Numbered from the stretch's first letter, positions 8,155 to 16,518 are shown. The stretch is 64,000 nt of DNA from Chryseobacterium sp. T16E-39 (GCF_002216065.1 NZ_CP022282.1:1860001-1924000); one strand, 5' to 3'. The notes: a model not told the origin generated them from the sequence alone. A program made the numbers and translations.

Positions 8155-8158
8155 TAAT
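8141..8158. promoter_or_regulatory. candidate PadR operator
   Basis: Inverted repeat ATTACA / TGTAAT with a 6-base spacer, lying across the -7 box. Its position fits autorepression by the PadR protein encoded next. Confidence 0.4.
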
Positions 8159-8228
8159 GTAAAATAAGAATAGGTTCAACTAGCTAGGAACTTAATTCTA
8201 AATATAACTAATTAAAAACCTTATTAAG

Positions 8229-8558
8229 ATGAATACTGAAAATACCAAAGCGCAAATGCGAAAAGGGATTCTGGAATTCTGTATTTTAAGTCTTATCAAT
8301 CATCGTGAAATGTATGTTTCCGACCTTATAGATGAACTAAAAAAAGGAAAACTGGATGTTGTGGAAGGCACACTCTACCCTCTTTTAACAAGATTAAAAA
8401 ATGGTGAGTTTCTATCCTACAGATGGGAAGAATCAACGGGAGGTCCTCCAAGAAAATACTACCAGATTACAGAAAAAGGGAAACTGTTTTTAGGTGAACT
8501 TTTAAATACCTGGAATGAATTAACAGATTCAGTAAACCAAATTACTCAAAAAAATTAA
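8229..8558 (+). CDS. PadR-family transcriptional regulator
   Basis: A 109-residue PadR-type winged-helix regulator. The diagnostic pattern is present: KGILEFCILSLI at the start, then GTLYPLLTRLKNGEFLSY and GGPPRKYYQITEKGK, which form the winged helix and beta hairpin. PadR proteins are usually repressors released by small molecules or stress. It sits 11 bases before the PspC-domain gene, an arrangement common in Bacteroidota, so it probably controls that gene and itself through the inverted repeat at 8141-8158. Confidence 0.92.
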   Translation: MNTENTKAQMRKGILEFCILSLINHREMYVSDLIDELKKGKLDVVEGTLYPLLTRLKNGEFLSYRWEESTGGPPRKYYQITEKGKLFLGELLNTWNELTDSVNQITQKN

Positions 8559-8569
8559 AAAACAAAGCT

Positions 8570-10288
8570 ATGAACAAGACACTCTCAATAGGACTCGCAG
8601 GTTTTTCTTTTACTATAGAGGAACACGCATATATAAAGCTTAGCGATTACCTTAATGCTCTTAGAAGCTCACTGGACGCTTCAGAAGTAGACGAGGTAAT
8701 GCATGACATAGAAATTAGAATGGTTGAAATCTTCAGAGATTCTTTAGGAAAAAGAGAAGTAATCAACGATACAGATGTAGAAGGGGTAATTGCACAAATC
8801 GGTACACCGGAAAAAATAGAAGAACAGGAAGAGGCTTATTATTCTGAAAAGAATTCTAAAAGAACAAGCAACTCCGGAGCAGAATACTCTGATAAAAAAC
8901 AATTATTCCGCGACCCTGAAAGACAAAAAGTCGCAGGTGTTTGCGCAGGTTTAGCTCATTATGTAGGAATGGATATTACTGCCATGAGAGCAATCTGGTT
9001 AGGAGTATTTATTTTAGGAATATTTACAGCAGCCATTTCTTCTTCACTGATCGCATTGTTATATATCATTCTTTGGATCGTACTTCCAAAAGCTGAAACA
9101 GCAGCAGATTTCCTGAAAATGAAGGGAAAGCCTATGAACTTCGACAATCTTAAGAATGAGTCTAACAAATTGGTACAATTTGCCAATGAATCTACTCAGA
9201 GGGTCGGAGAAATATACATCGAAAACAAACCGTATATCAACAACGCTGGAAACGGAATCTGGAATGTAGTAAGATATGTATTAGGTGGAATCTTTGCATT
9301 GATGGCATTCGGATGTCTGATCGGAGTATTTGTAGTTTTCGGATTCATGGGAAGTAATGATTTCCCTCCGATGAATGAAATGAATTTCTACTTTGACAGT
9401 GATGGAATGAGATACGTATTAATGGCAATGATTGTTTTAGGAAGCTTAATTCCGGCAATGCTGTTCGCATTATTAAGTATTAAACTAATCTCACCAAAAA
9501 CAAAACTAAGAAATACGGGTTGGGTTTTAGGAGCATTAATTCTCGGGTTAATTACAGTATCTGTTTATTTTGGTATCAGCATGGCTAAAAAAGACATGTT
9601 CCTGAAAGGTCATAAAGAAGATACAGAAGAGATATCAATTAATACAGCATCCGATAGTATTTATGTTGACCTAAAACAAATAACCATTCCTCAGAACTTT
9701 ATAGGCTATGATGATGATCTTTATTCTGATAAAGTATCTGTCTACAAAAAAGATTGGGTTGATGTACAAGTAACAAGAAAAGCTGACATAAAGACTCCGT
9801 ATTTAATTATTAGAAAAGAAGCAAAAGGTTACAACATTCCATTGAGCGTAAGTGTACCGGTAGAAATAGTGAATAACAAAGTGATTCTTCCTAATTACAT
9901 TAAATATCCGTACGATCACCGTTTCAGAGATTATCATATTGATTATGAACTCGTAGTTCCACAAAAAGCAGTAGTAATCTCTTTAAAGAAAGACGGAATT
10001 GATTTTGACGGAGACCTGAATGGTGACGGAATTGACGATGACGACCAGTACGATGATGATGAAGATGGAAATATCAGAATTGAAAAAAATAAGATTTCGG
10101 TGAACGGATCAACAATTGAATACAATTCTAATGATAAGGACAGCATCATCATTAATGGAAAAAAAGTTCCAAATTCTAAAGCAGAAAAGATAATGGACTC
10201 TGTAAAGTCTGACATTAAAAAAATGAAAGGCAAAGTAGATATCCAGATCAAAGACGGAAAAGACGAAATATCTATAAAAACCAAATAA
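8570..10288 (+). CDS. PspC domain membrane protein
   Basis: A 572-residue inner-membrane protein. Residues 1-100 are a soluble helical region (SLDASEVDEVMHDIEIRM) resembling the HAAS domain that often accompanies PadR. The PspC domain follows at about 108-170 (RDPERQKVAGVCAGLAHYVGMD), with further hydrophobic segments near 140-170, 225-260, 278-300 and 315-335. The C-terminal part is predicted outside the membrane and contains an acidic, calcium-loop-like run (about 480-500, rich in D and G). Likely an envelope-stress sensor or effector by analogy with PspC/LiaF; the partner is not visible. Confidence 0.85.
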   Translation: MNKTLSIGLAGFSFTIEEHAYIKLSDYLNALRSSLDASEVDEVMHDIEIRMVEIFRDSLGKREVINDTDVEGVIAQIGTPEKIEEQEEAYYSEKNSKRTSNSGAEYSDKKQLFRDPERQKVAGVCAGLAHYVGMDITAMRAIWLGVFILGIFTAAISSSLIALLYIILWIVLPKAETAADFLKMKGKPMNFDNLKNESNKLVQFANESTQRVGEIYIENKPYINNAGNGIWNVVRYVLGGIFALMAFGCLIGVFVVFGFMGSNDFPPMNEMNFYFDSDGMRYVLMAMIVLGSLIPAMLFALLSIKLISPKTKLRNTGWVLGALILGLITVSVYFGISMAKKDMFLKGHKEDTEEISINTASDSIYVDLKQITIPQNFIGYDDDLYSDKVSVYKKDWVDVQVTRKADIKTPYLIIRKEAKGYNIPLSVSVPVEIVNNKVILPNYIKYPYDHRFRDYHIDYELVVPQKAVVISLKKDGIDFDGDLNGDGIDDDDQYDDDEDGNIRIEKNKISVNGSTIEYNSNDKDSIIINGKKVPNSKAEKIMDSVKSDIKKMKGKVDIQIKDGKDEISIKTK

Positions 10289-10311
10289 TAAACTGCAGAG
10301 AGTGGCAGAAG

Positions 10312-10345
10312 GTGTGAATGGAAGGCAACCGTTTGAAATTCACAC
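10312..10345 (+). terminator. possible terminator after pspC
   Basis: Inverted repeat GTGTGAAT / ATTCACAC (10312-10319 with 10338-10345), an 18-base loop and a pyrimidine-rich tail. Weak by normal criteria. Confidence 0.3.
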
Positions 10346-10408
10346 TCTTCTTCTCTCACTAAAGCAAAAAAATAGTATTATTTAGTTCTTTATTTTAAAA
10401 AAATGTTA

Positions 10409-10416
10409 TACCTTCG
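10409..10416 (+). promoter_or_regulatory. promoter box of the small peptide gene
   Basis: TACCTTCG fits TAnnTTTG at seven of eight positions; transcription would start about 40 bases before the ATG at 10463. Confidence 0.4.
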
Positions 10417-10462
10417 TGTAGTTATATAAATCATAACCAAATCATTTAAAAACACCCCAACC

Positions 10463-10525
10463 ATGGTACAAATAGCACTAGAAATTGTAATGAAAATCGT
10501 AGATTTAATCAGCGGTTTATTTTAA
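10463..10525 (+). CDS. 20-residue amphipathic peptide
   Basis: A short frame, ATG 10463 to TAA 10523-10525, encodes MVQIALEIVMKIVDLISGLF. Charged or polar residues (Q3, E7, K11, D14, S17) are spaced every three to four positions in an otherwise hydrophobic sequence, as expected for an amphipathic helix. The frame has its own promoter-like box upstream and a near-perfect terminator downstream (10552-10587), so it looks like a free-standing gene. In size and pattern it resembles phenol-soluble modulin-type or type I toxin peptides, but that is a resemblance only. I do not recognise a named family. No ribosome-binding site is obvious, which is normal for this phylum. Confidence 0.5.
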   Translation: MVQIALEIVMKIVDLISGLF

Positions 10526-10542
10526 GAGCGATAATATTTCAA

Positions 10543-10550
10543 TATATTTG
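10543..10550 (+). promoter_or_regulatory. TAnnTTTG box before the acyltransferase gene
   Basis: TATATTTG, just before the hairpin at 10552. If used, the acyltransferase mRNA would begin inside or after the hairpin. Confidence 0.4.
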
Positions 10551-10551
10551 T

Positions 10552-10587
10552 AAAGTATAACCAGATTGGTTATACTTTCTTGTTTTT
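10552..10587 (+). terminator. intrinsic terminator of the small peptide gene
   Basis: Perfect 12-bp stem AAAGTATAACCA / TGGTTATACTTT, loop GAT, then CTTGTTTTT. Confidence 0.8.
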
Positions 10588-10600
10588 AATACGAAAATAT

Positions 10601-11200
10601 ATGAAAAAACTAATCGGCAAATTAATGTTGAAACTCATGGGTTGGAAAGTTGTTCTTCAGGGCGACGTCAACAGCCTTAACAAGTGTATTCTTGTAGTAG
10701 CGCCGCATACCCACAATATGGAATATATATTGGGAAATTTCGCTTATTGGTCTTTAGAAAAACCGTTAAAAATAATTATCAAGGACGCTCATACCAAGGG
10801 ATGGTACGGCGGAATTGTAAAAGGTCTTGGTGGAATCGGAATTGATAGAAGTCAGAAAAATGATCTTGTAAATTTCGTTGCCAAGCAATTTGCAAAAGAA
10901 GATTTCAGTCTTGTAATTACCCCTGAAGGAACGAGGAGCTGGGTACCGAAATGGAGAAAGGGTTTTTATCATATGGCTTTAGCTGCAAAAGTACCGATCG
11001 TATTGGCAGCTGGAGATTTTAAAAGAAATATTATCTATCTAGGATACACTATTCCATATGAAAGAATCGCTACAGCTTCTTTTTCTGATATCATGAATGA
11101 GATTCAAAATTATTATATCAAAAATGATATTACTCCAAAAGTGCCGGAAAACTGGAATCCTAACATAATGGGTGTCGAAAACGAACAACCTGCACAATAA
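10601..11200 (+). CDS. PlsC-like lysophospholipid acyltransferase
   Basis: 1-acylglycerol-3-phosphate acyltransferase-like protein, about 199 residues, probably membrane associated, acting in phospholipid or aminolipid synthesis. The acyl-acceptor motif TPEGTRSWVPKWRKGFYHMA is clear. The catalytic HX4D motif appears as HTHNME, so the Asp is replaced by Glu. I start at ATG 10601 (MKKLIGKLMLKLMGW); the longer frame from TTG 10580 runs through the terminator stem. It lies before a hotdog thioesterase but is separated from it by 62 bases. Confidence 0.85.
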   Translation: MKKLIGKLMLKLMGWKVVLQGDVNSLNKCILVVAPHTHNMEYILGNFAYWSLEKPLKIIIKDAHTKGWYGGIVKGLGGIGIDRSQKNDLVNFVAKQFAKEDFSLVITPEGTRSWVPKWRKGFYHMALAAKVPIVLAAGDFKRNIIYLGYTIPYERIATASFSDIMNEIQNYYIKNDITPKVPENWNPNIMGVENEQPAQ

Positions 11201-11262
11201 TAAATATTCACTAGTATCCACTACCCACTTCATCCATTATTTATAATTTCTTATACTGTTAT

Positions 11263-11691
11263 ATGAAAGACATGACCAAAGAAGAGCTATTACAATTCCT
11301 CAACAATTGGGGAGAAGAAACTATGGCTAAAGCTCTTGAAATAAAATTTATTGATATTGATCAGGAGAATGAAACACTAACGGCAACGATGCCAGTCCTA
11401 CCAAGGGTTCATCAGCCGTTTGGTATTTTACATGGAGGTGCAAGCTGTGTTTTAGCTGAAACCCTAGGTTCCAGCCTGTCTAATATTTTCATCGACGGTG
11501 ATAAATATTATGGGGTAGGCACCAATATTAATTCTAATCATTTAAGAAGTAAAAAAGATGGAATTATAACCGGAACAGCACGCTTTATAAGAAAAGGAAG
11601 AACAATGCACGTTTCAGAAATTGAAATTCGTGACGAAAAAGGACAATTGATCAACCATACGACCATGACTAATAATATTATCAACAAATAA
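11263..11691 (+). CDS. PaaI/MenI-type hotdog thioesterase
   Basis: A 142-residue hotdog thioesterase with the PaaI-type motif QPFGILHGGASCVLAETLG (Q51, H57-G58-G59, E66 as likely active-site residues). Because the next gene on the strand is an isochorismate synthase, the best guess is 1,4-dihydroxy-2-naphthoyl-CoA hydrolase (MenI) in menaquinone synthesis, although a phenylacetate-type PaaI role cannot be excluded by sequence alone. ATG 11263 and ATG 11272 are both possible starts. A terminator at 11715-11740 separates the two genes, so they are neighbours and not strictly one transcript. Confidence 0.82.
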   Translation: MKDMTKEELLQFLNNWGEETMAKALEIKFIDIDQENETLTATMPVLPRVHQPFGILHGGASCVLAETLGSSLSNIFIDGDKYYGVGTNINSNHLRSKKDGIITGTARFIRKGRTMHVSEIEIRDEKGQLINHTTMTNNIINK

Positions 11692-11714
11692 TCTTATTTT
11701 GATCATCAGCTAAC

Positions 11715-11740
11715 AGACTCAAATTCTTTGGGTCTTTTTT
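11715..11740 (+). terminator. intrinsic terminator
   Basis: Stem AGACTCAAA / TTTGGGTCT (one G-T pair), loop TTC, followed by a T run. Confidence 0.75.
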
Positions 11741-11776
11741 ATAATAAGAACCAGCTCATAAAAAGCTCATTTGATT

Positions 11777-11806
11777 TTGAGATTTTTAAGACTAATAATA
11801 CCTTTG
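11777..11806 (+). promoter_or_regulatory. promoter of the isochorismate synthase gene
   Basis: TTG 11777-11779, 19 bases, TACCTTTG 11799-11806. Confidence 0.65.
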
Positions 11807-11877
11807 CAGAAAGAAAGACTAACTAAGGATTCACTTATATGGGTTCCTTGTATTTTTTTCTAAAAGCAAGCAGACTA

Positions 11878-12852
11878 ATGATTTATTTTAAATTTCCATT
11901 CAACGAAAAGTTATATACTACAATAGAAGACTCCTTCAAAAATGCAGTTACTTTTTATTCATTTGACAGTTCAAACCATTTACGTTTTAAAGGGGACATC
12001 GTAGAATTTCACCCAAAGGATTTTGAAAAAATAACCATTACAAATCAAATTCTTCAGCCCGAAAATAATCATCTGGTAGGCGAAACAAAAGAAGAATATC
12101 TAAAAAAATTAGATAAGGTAATCGACGTTATTAGACAAAACAATCTTCCAAAATTAGTCCTGTCGAGAAGGAAAATAATCAGGGATTTTAGTACCATTGA
12201 TCTGAAAGAAAGCTTCAAAAATCTATGCAATTCTTATCCTAATGCCTTCAGGTATATTTTCATCGATGGCGAAAACTCATGGATGGGTGCTTTTTCCGAG
12301 GTTTTAGGAAAATTCGACAAGAAGACCCATACGTTTGAAACTATGAGTCTCGCGGGCACTTTACCCGTTTCTGAACCTTGGTCTGAAAAAGAAATTGAAG
12401 AACAGAAACCCGTATCAAGCTATATTCAAAATATTTTTGAAAAATATGCCGTTTTGGGCAACATTGAAACATCTTCCACTTATGATCATATTTCTGGAAA
12501 TATTAAACATCTGCGAACGGATTTCAAAGCAAAAATAAAGCCCGAAGATGTAGATCATATTATAAAAGAATTACACCCTACTCCTGCGGTTTGTGGAATT
12601 CCCAAGGAGTTCTGCAGAGAAAAAATTCAGGAGTTTGAAAAGTTTCCACGTGAATTTTATGCTGGCTATATTAAAATTGAAACGGAAGAAACTGTTCAGT
12701 ATTTTGTAAATTTAAGATGTGCCAAACTCCATAAAGATTCAATTCACCTATTCGTCGGTGGTGGAATAACATCACAGAGTAATCCTGAAAAAGAATGGCA
12801 GGAAACAGAACTGAAATCAGAAGCTGTACTTAAGAATCTTGCCATTTCGTAG
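11878..12852 (+). CDS. menF: isochorismate synthase
   Basis: Chorismate-binding enzyme that converts chorismate to isochorismate, the entry to menaquinone synthesis (or, less likely here, siderophores). The 324-residue product carries the family C-terminal half: SLAGTLPVSEPWSEKEIEEQKPV, the HLRTDF segment, TPAVCGIPK, and GGGITSQSNPEKEWQETELK. I start at ATG 11878 (MIYFKFPFNEK); the in-frame ATG at 11839 is also downstream of the promoter and cannot be excluded. It is shorter than E. coli MenF, as expected for Bacteroidota. The neighbouring hotdog thioesterase and menC at 44.2 kb support the menaquinone role. Confidence 0.88.
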   Translation: MIYFKFPFNEKLYTTIEDSFKNAVTFYSFDSSNHLRFKGDIVEFHPKDFEKITITNQILQPENNHLVGETKEEYLKKLDKVIDVIRQNNLPKLVLSRRKIIRDFSTIDLKESFKNLCNSYPNAFRYIFIDGENSWMGAFSEVLGKFDKKTHTFETMSLAGTLPVSEPWSEKEIEEQKPVSSYIQNIFEKYAVLGNIETSSTYDHISGNIKHLRTDFKAKIKPEDVDHIIKELHPTPAVCGIPKEFCREKIQEFEKFPREFYAGYIKIETEETVQYFVNLRCAKLHKDSIHLFVGGGITSQSNPEKEWQETELKSEAVLKNLAIS

Positions 12853-12937
12853 TTTTCAATTAGCGTATTATCGGTTTAAATGATTAACTTCATCCTTACA
12901 TCAAAAGATGCTATCAGAAAACCTTAAATTAAATCCG

Positions 12938-13126
12938 ATGAAAGTTTTATTTTTGATTCTTATTTTAATCACAACTGCTTGTGGTAATGGCAAGGATTCA
13001 TCTAAAAATTACAATGAGAGCCGTGAATTGATTCCTAATCCGGAAGGTTACCAAAAAGACACTTTCCCTTCTGATACTGTCAAGGATTCTCTTAAAAAAG
13101 ATTCTGTAAAGCCTAAAATTAAATAA
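12938..13126 (+). CDS. small lipoprotein
   Basis: A 62-residue predicted lipoprotein with a hydrophobic signal (VLFLILILI) and lipobox TTAC, followed by a polar, Lys/Asp/Ser-rich mature part. I start at ATG 12938, directly before the signal; the frame extends to ATG 12908. No family recognised. It ends at a bidirectional terminator. Confidence 0.6.
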   Translation: MKVLFLILILITTACGNGKDSSKNYNESRELIPNPEGYQKDTFPSDTVKDSLKKDSVKPKIK

Positions 13127-13131
13127 CAAAA

Positions 13132-13156
13132 AAACCTCTTCAAATTGAAGAGGTTT
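13132..13156. terminator. bidirectional terminator
   Basis: Stem AAACCTCTTCA / TGAAGAGGTTT, loop AAT, flanked by A-rich and T-rich runs; shared by the lipoprotein gene (+) and the gene at 13178 (-). Confidence 0.85.
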
Positions 13157-13177
13157 ATATTTTTATGATAATAAAGA

Positions 13178-13372
13178 TTATTTCTTTACTCCTATCTTAC
13201 TCCAGGTATTCAATACAAAAAGTAAAATCAATCCGATTGCCGCTGAAGCAATTGAAAAAACAAACTTCAGGTTATCTTCAGATAAAACTTCTGACTGCCA
13301 GTCTAACGCGTAAAGGTTAATTGCGATGAAAACGATAAATAGTATTAAAAATACTTTATAAAACTTCTGCAT
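13178..13372 (-). CDS. small two-helix membrane protein
   Basis: A 64-residue protein with two hydrophobic helices (about 5-23 and 36-55) joined by a short polar loop and ending in Lys. No family recognised. It starts five bases after marC and is probably co-transcribed with it. Confidence 0.6.
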   Translation of the reverse strand: MQKFYKVFLILFIVFIAINLYALDWQSEVLSEDNLKFVFSIASAAIGLILLFVLNTWSKIGVKK

Positions 13373-13377
13373 AATTC

Positions 13378-13980
13378 TTAAAAATTAAAATAGTTCTGCA
13401 CCAGTTGGGCAAAGTTAGCGGTAAATAATTTAATTGAAATTGCTAAAAGGATAATTCCGAAAACTTTCTGTAGGACTGCTAACGTAGCCTCACCCATTTT
13501 TCTTTCCAGCCACTTAGCTGATTTCAGCACCAAATATACGAAAATTGTATTGAGAATAATTCCACAAATGATATTAATATCATGAAATTCAGCTCTCAAC
13601 GATAAAGTAGTTGTTAATGTTCCGGCTCCAGCAACTAAAGGGAAAGCAATAGGAACGATAGATGCTGATTTAGCCTCAGTAGTTTTATTGATTTCAATTC
13701 CCAGGATCATTTCCAGCGCAATAATAAAAATAACGAACGCACCGGCAATAGCAAAAGAGTTAACATCTACTCCAATGAACTTTAGAATTTTATTCCCTAC
13801 AAATAAAAAGACCATCATGATGATTCCCGCAGTTATGGACGCTCTTCCTGCCTCGATCTGTCCAAACTTCTGTTGCAAACTAACAACAATAGGAACAGAC
13901 CCTATAATATCTATAACTGCAAAAAGAACCATAAAACAGGTCAGAACTTCCTTTAGAGAAAAGTGATCAAAAATTTCCAT
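13378..13980 (-). CDS. MarC family integral membrane protein
   Basis: A 200-residue inner-membrane protein with six predicted helices and MarC family hallmarks: FAVIDIIGSVPIVVSL near the start and SIVPIAFPLVAGAGTLTT in the middle. Members were once linked to multiple antibiotic resistance; transport activity is unproven. A promoter box on the minus strand (CAAAAATA, plus-strand 14003-14010) lies about 16 bases upstream of the leader, so it is separate from the Bat operon above it. Confidence 0.88.
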   Translation of the reverse strand: MEIFDHFSLKEVLTCFMVLFAVIDIIGSVPIVVSLQQKFGQIEAGRASITAGIIMMVFLFVGNKILKFIGVDVNSFAIAGAFVIFIIALEMILGIEINKTTEAKSASIVPIAFPLVAGAGTLTTTLSLRAEFHDINIICGIILNTIFVYLVLKSAKWLERKMGEATLAVLQKVFGIILLAISIKLFTANFAQLVQNYFNF

Positions 13981-14002
13981 CTTCCGTATTTTAATAATTT
14001 CG

Positions 14003-14010
14003 CAAAAATA
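14003..14010 (-). promoter_or_regulatory. promoter box of marC
   Basis: TATTTTTG on the minus strand, 23 bases before the ATG at 13980. Confidence 0.5.
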
Positions 14011-14024
14011 TGAAAAAAAATTAA

Positions 14025-15764
14025 CTATTTGCTAATCTTTGAATATAAATTAACGATAGCGACTAGAAGTTCATCTATTCCCTCTGAGGATTTCACAGGG
14101 GAAAACTTTTCAATCTGAATCTTTTGGGAAAGCGTTCTATATTCCTCTGCCACAGAGACACCTTTATAACTCTCCAAGAATTTCACAAAATCCTTTGTGG
14201 AACCCTGGAAATACTCTTTTCTTACTTCCGCATCCAGTTCATCCACCGTTTCAAAGAATTTGTGATATTCTTTGCCATCCTTCAGATTTTCTAAATAACT
14301 AAAATAATCATTGACATCAGTTCTTAACTTCTGTCTTATTTCATTTTCTGTTTCAGCAACAGAACCAATAGGTTTTAGTGGTACGGTTTCCTTAACTAAC
14401 TTGCGTTTTTTCTGCCAAGTCTTAAATAGAAGATACAGCAAAAATAACCCTAAAAGGATCGCAATATTCACCAGAAGAATATTCCAATGAAATTTGTTCT
14501 TTTCTTTGACTTTAAACGTTGTTGTTTTCAAAACCGGTGTATTTACCGTTTCCAAAAGACTGTTTGTATATTCATTTACCCTTTCTACGGTAGAACGGGA
14601 TTCAAGGATCTGATCATGAGAAAATGCATTAAGCGCCAGTGTTTCCTGTCCCAGATTCACATATTCTTTATTGGCTGGATTAAAGAATGCAAACTCTTCC
14701 GTTTTAATCGAAATTGGGCCTGCCTTTTTTGGAATAATAACATAGTTCGCCAAAACTTCTCCTTTTATTCCGGCCATTCCCGGAATCACTTTAGAAGTAA
14801 TCTTCGGAGCAAAAAAATCATAATCCGGGGACTCAGCAATTTTAGGAAGGCTCATATCCGTCAAGTTTCCTTCTCCTGAAACCTTCACAATTACATTTAA
14901 AGGCTTTTTAACTTCTACTTTTTCTTTGGAAGCATTAAGAACACTTACATTAAAATTTCCTACAGCATTTTTAAAACACTCCGGAGAACCTTCTGGAAGT
15001 CTTTTTACATTGAGCTTTACCTTGTTGGAAACGATTTTATTTTTATTAGCATAACTGCTTAGAGAAGCCGAAACAGAAGGAACTTCCACATAACCTGCAG
15101 CATTGGGGAATATCATGAACATGGCCAAAACCTGTGAAGCCATATTTCCATAATCAGAAGGATCAATTTCCGATCTATTGTAATTAATGGCGTGAACGTT
15201 GATATTACCCTGATCAGGAAGTCTGATATTTTTAATTTTTCTAAAATTGTCAATATTTCTGGAATACACCTTCAAAACAGCGATAGTAGGCTGATCCTGG
15301 TATACTTCCTTATCTTCAATTTCCATATTCAGATATACTTCATTGGAAGTACTGGCTACGGATTTTTTCTCACCATCCTTTACAAAAATATCAAAAGGTT
15401 CGGTCTTATAAATTTTATTATTGATGGTAACCAGTACAGAGCCGATCTTTACTTTTCCTTTTTGTTTGGGCTCAAGAGCTACACGGGTTACATACTGAGT
15501 GATTACTGTATTGGTTTCAGGATCCATATACCCACTGCTTACAGATCCGCTTCCCACCATATTAAATTTAGACAGATCGGGTAAACGTAATGGGGTCTGT
15601 TGATTATATTCACTCCCGTTCAGTTCCAGAACAATGGTAAGATTGATGATATCTTTACTGCTGTAATCTGTTTTATCCGGAGTTACAGAAATGTTTACTT
15701 GTCCGTAAGAAATTACGGACGTAAGTATCACAAGTATGTAAATCAGTTTATATTTCATCACCAA
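14025..15764 (-). CDS. batD: BatD family protein
   Basis: A 579-residue protein of the Bat (Bacteroides aerotolerance) locus. It has a signal peptide (YILVILTSVISYGQ), a long periplasmic beta-rich part with repeated immunoglobulin-like units, a transmembrane helix at about residues 425-445 (WNILLVNIAILLGLFLLYLL) and a helical cytoplasmic tail. It overlaps the 3' end of batC by seven bases, so translation is probably coupled. Family knowledge: BatD is thought to form a complex with the VWA proteins BatA/BatB; its precise role is not settled. Confidence 0.88.
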   Translation of the reverse strand: MVMKYKLIYILVILTSVISYGQVNISVTPDKTDYSSKDIINLTIVLELNGSEYNQQTPLRLPDLSKFNMVGSGSVSSGYMDPETNTVITQYVTRVALEPKQKGKVKIGSVLVTINNKIYKTEPFDIFVKDGEKKSVASTSNEVYLNMEIEDKEVYQDQPTIAVLKVYSRNIDNFRKIKNIRLPDQGNINVHAINYNRSEIDPSDYGNMASQVLAMFMIFPNAAGYVEVPSVSASLSSYANKNKIVSNKVKLNVKRLPEGSPECFKNAVGNFNVSVLNASKEKVEVKKPLNVIVKVSGEGNLTDMSLPKIAESPDYDFFAPKITSKVIPGMAGIKGEVLANYVIIPKKAGPISIKTEEFAFFNPANKEYVNLGQETLALNAFSHDQILESRSTVERVNEYTNSLLETVNTPVLKTTTFKVKEKNKFHWNILLVNIAILLGLFLLYLLFKTWQKKRKLVKETVPLKPIGSVAETENEIRQKLRTDVNDYFSYLENLKDGKEYHKFFETVDELDAEVRKEYFQGSTKDFVKFLESYKGVSVAEEYRTLSQKIQIEKFSPVKSSEGIDELLVAIVNLYSKISK

Positions 15765-16504
15765 TCTTTCTCGTTGCTTTCAGGCATCGAATAAGAATTT
15801 TTATTTAAAATTCTTCTGGCGGTTTCTTTTTCTTTTTCGCTTACTTTATTTAATATTGCGTTTTCAAGATCCTTAGGCATTTTACCTTCATTGTTCTGGT
15901 TCTTGTCAGGATTATTTCCTTGCTGACTTTCCCCTTGATTTTGCTGGCCTTTACCCTGATCTTGTTTTTGATCTTTTGGATTGCCTTTTTGATCATCATT
16001 TTGTTGTTGGTCTTTTCCACCACCGCCTTTTCCAGACTTATTTTGTTGGTTTTTCTTTTGCTCGTTTTCTTTTTCCTTCAACTTCGCAATTTCATAATTC
16101 TTTCGAGTAGCTTCATTATAGGGATCCTGTTTCAAGGACTGCTTATAAAAATCTGCCGCTTTATCCGGCTGATTCATCTGCATATAAGTATTCCCTAAAT
16201 TATAAAGAGCCGCAGCTTTATCCGGCAAGGTTTGAGACAGCTTTTGTGCCTTTTCAAATTCGCCCCTTGCTTCTTCATATTTTTTACTTTTATACAAAGC
16301 ATTTCCTAAATTGTAATGGGCCGTAAAATCTTTTTCATTGGATTTTATGGCTTCCATGTATTTAGAAGATGCACCATCATAGTTTTTACCATTAAATTTT
16401 TGATTGCCTTCATATACCAGAGTTCGGTAATTCTCCTGAGCAAATAAGGAGCCTGACACCAGAAAAGCAATTATAAACGATAAAAAAATGATTTTAGTAT
16501 TCAT
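15758..16504 (-). CDS. batC: BatC-type tetratricopeptide protein
   Basis: A 248-residue exported TPR protein. It has a signal peptide (IIFLSFIIAFLVSGSLFA), about three TPR units at residues 20-130 (AHYNLGNALYKSKKYEEA, ALYNLGNTYMQMNQPDKA), then a low-complexity tail rich in Q, N, K and G (about 140-205). I start at ATG 16504; the frame reaches a TTG at 16513 that lies inside a promoter box. That box (minus strand 16518-16511) suggests an internal promoter for batC-batD within the Bat operon. Confidence 0.88.
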   Translation of the reverse strand: MNTKIIFLSFIIAFLVSGSLFAQENYRTLVYEGNQKFNGKNYDGASSKYMEAIKSNEKDFTAHYNLGNALYKSKKYEEARGEFEKAQKLSQTLPDKAAALYNLGNTYMQMNQPDKAADFYKQSLKQDPYNEATRKNYEIAKLKEKENEQKKNQQNKSGKGGGGKDQQQNDDQKGNPKDQKQDQGKGQQNQGESQQGNNPDKNQNNEGKMPKDLENAILNKVSEKEKETARRILNKNSYSMPESNEKDW

Positions 16505-16510
16505 TATATG

Positions 16511-16518
16511 CAAAATTA
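16511..16518 (-). promoter_or_regulatory. promoter box before batC
   Basis: TAATTTTG on the minus strand, six bases before ATG 16504; would give a leaderless or very short leader. Confidence 0.45.

Noticed and set aside
15920..16198. 92-codon frame opposite batC, very hydrophobic
   Set aside because: Mirror of the Q/N/K-rich tail of BatC; no independent start signal or family resemblance.
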